This document shows, one piece after another, positions 63,891-64,000 of a stretch of 64,000 nt of DNA (position 1 is the stretch's first letter; each line of letters starts with the position of its first letter). The stretch is taken from NCBI RefSeq assembly GCF_030758615.1, contig NZ_CP132381.1:2650787-2714786 (forward strand). Reading direction: 5' to 3'. Below the pieces are notes generated by a model. That model searched no databases, was not told where the DNA came from, and worked only from the letters and a program-made list of their open reading frames with translations. Origin of the DNA: Gilliamella apis. Its GTDB lineage: Bacteria > Pseudomonadota > Gammaproteobacteria > Enterobacterales > Orbaceae. A program made the position numbers and the translations under genes.

Positions 63891-64000
63891 TATACCTTTT
63901 GTTAATTAATAAATTATATCTTGCTTTTAAGCTATAAATTATCCACAAAAAAGATTATAATCAATAAAATATTGTTAGTATCCTAGTTAAAGGAGTAGCC

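Overview
This is an AT-rich (roughly one-third G+C by eye) chromosomal segment of a gammaproteobacterium. The gene set, the gene order and the 16S rRNA resemble the Orbaceae (Gilliamella/Orbus-like insect-gut bacteria). Placement rests on recognition, not on a database search. Many blocks keep the order seen in E. coli: tolB-pal-cpoB, mepM-znuA / znuC-znuB, comM / maoP, fieF-pfkA, yjiX-yjiA, nrdD-nrdG, trxA-rho with divergent rhlB, and an rRNA operon with tRNA-Glu in the spacer and tRNA-Asp and tRNA-Trp at its end. Most of the window is therefore core genome. There is no prophage, insertion sequence or CRISPR array.

Layout. 1-4.4 kb: the 5' part of a mitochondrial-type aconitase gene (running off the left edge) and a Fur-box-controlled TonB-dependent siderophore receptor. 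4.6-4.9 kb: tRNA-Lys next to a duplicated copy of its 3' end and a string of short hairpins. 5-15.5 kb: a cell-envelope block (cpoB, pal, tolB, mutM, a frameshifted mrcB, mepM) running into the Zur-controlled zinc importer znuA/znuCB. 15.6-17.4 kb: comM and maoP. 17.6-23.2 kb: tRNA-Trp, tRNA-Asp and a complete rRNA operon on the minus strand, with two promoters, boxA elements and the 16S processing stem. 23.3-28.8 kb: acyltransferase, small GNAT, pfkA, fieF, yajL, murA. 29-32.3 kb: yjiX-yjiA, an FAD oxidoreductase, carbonic anhydrase. 32.3-38.8 kb: nrdDG (with two NrdR boxes), gnd, rho, trxA. 39-46.4 kb: rhlB, sxy/tfoX, an unrecognised exported protein, glnB, nadE, aroB, and aroF behind three TyrR boxes. 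46.4-54.6 kb: purL, glnS, rstAB. 54.8-60.6 kb: an accessory-looking seven-gene cluster in two converging transcription units. 60.7-64 kb: a MipA/OmpV porin-like protein, rdgC and ompA.

The most noteworthy items are: (i) mrcB (PBP1b) split into its two enzymatic halves by a one-base shift at a run of six G; (ii) the cluster at 54.8-60.6 kb (HAD phosphatase, esterase, two small 4-TM transporters, ureohydrolase-fold protein, FemAB/GNAT-like acyltransferase, class III aminotransferase), which looks like a make-and-export pathway for an amine-type metabolite with no pathway I can name; (iii) a short G-rich intergenic repeat present three times; (iv) the tRNA-Lys duplication and hairpin array; (v) several well-preserved operators (Fur, Zur, NrdR pair, TyrR triplet) that let the regulation of these genes be read directly, plus a tentative CRP-S site before comM that pairs with the sxy gene in the same window.
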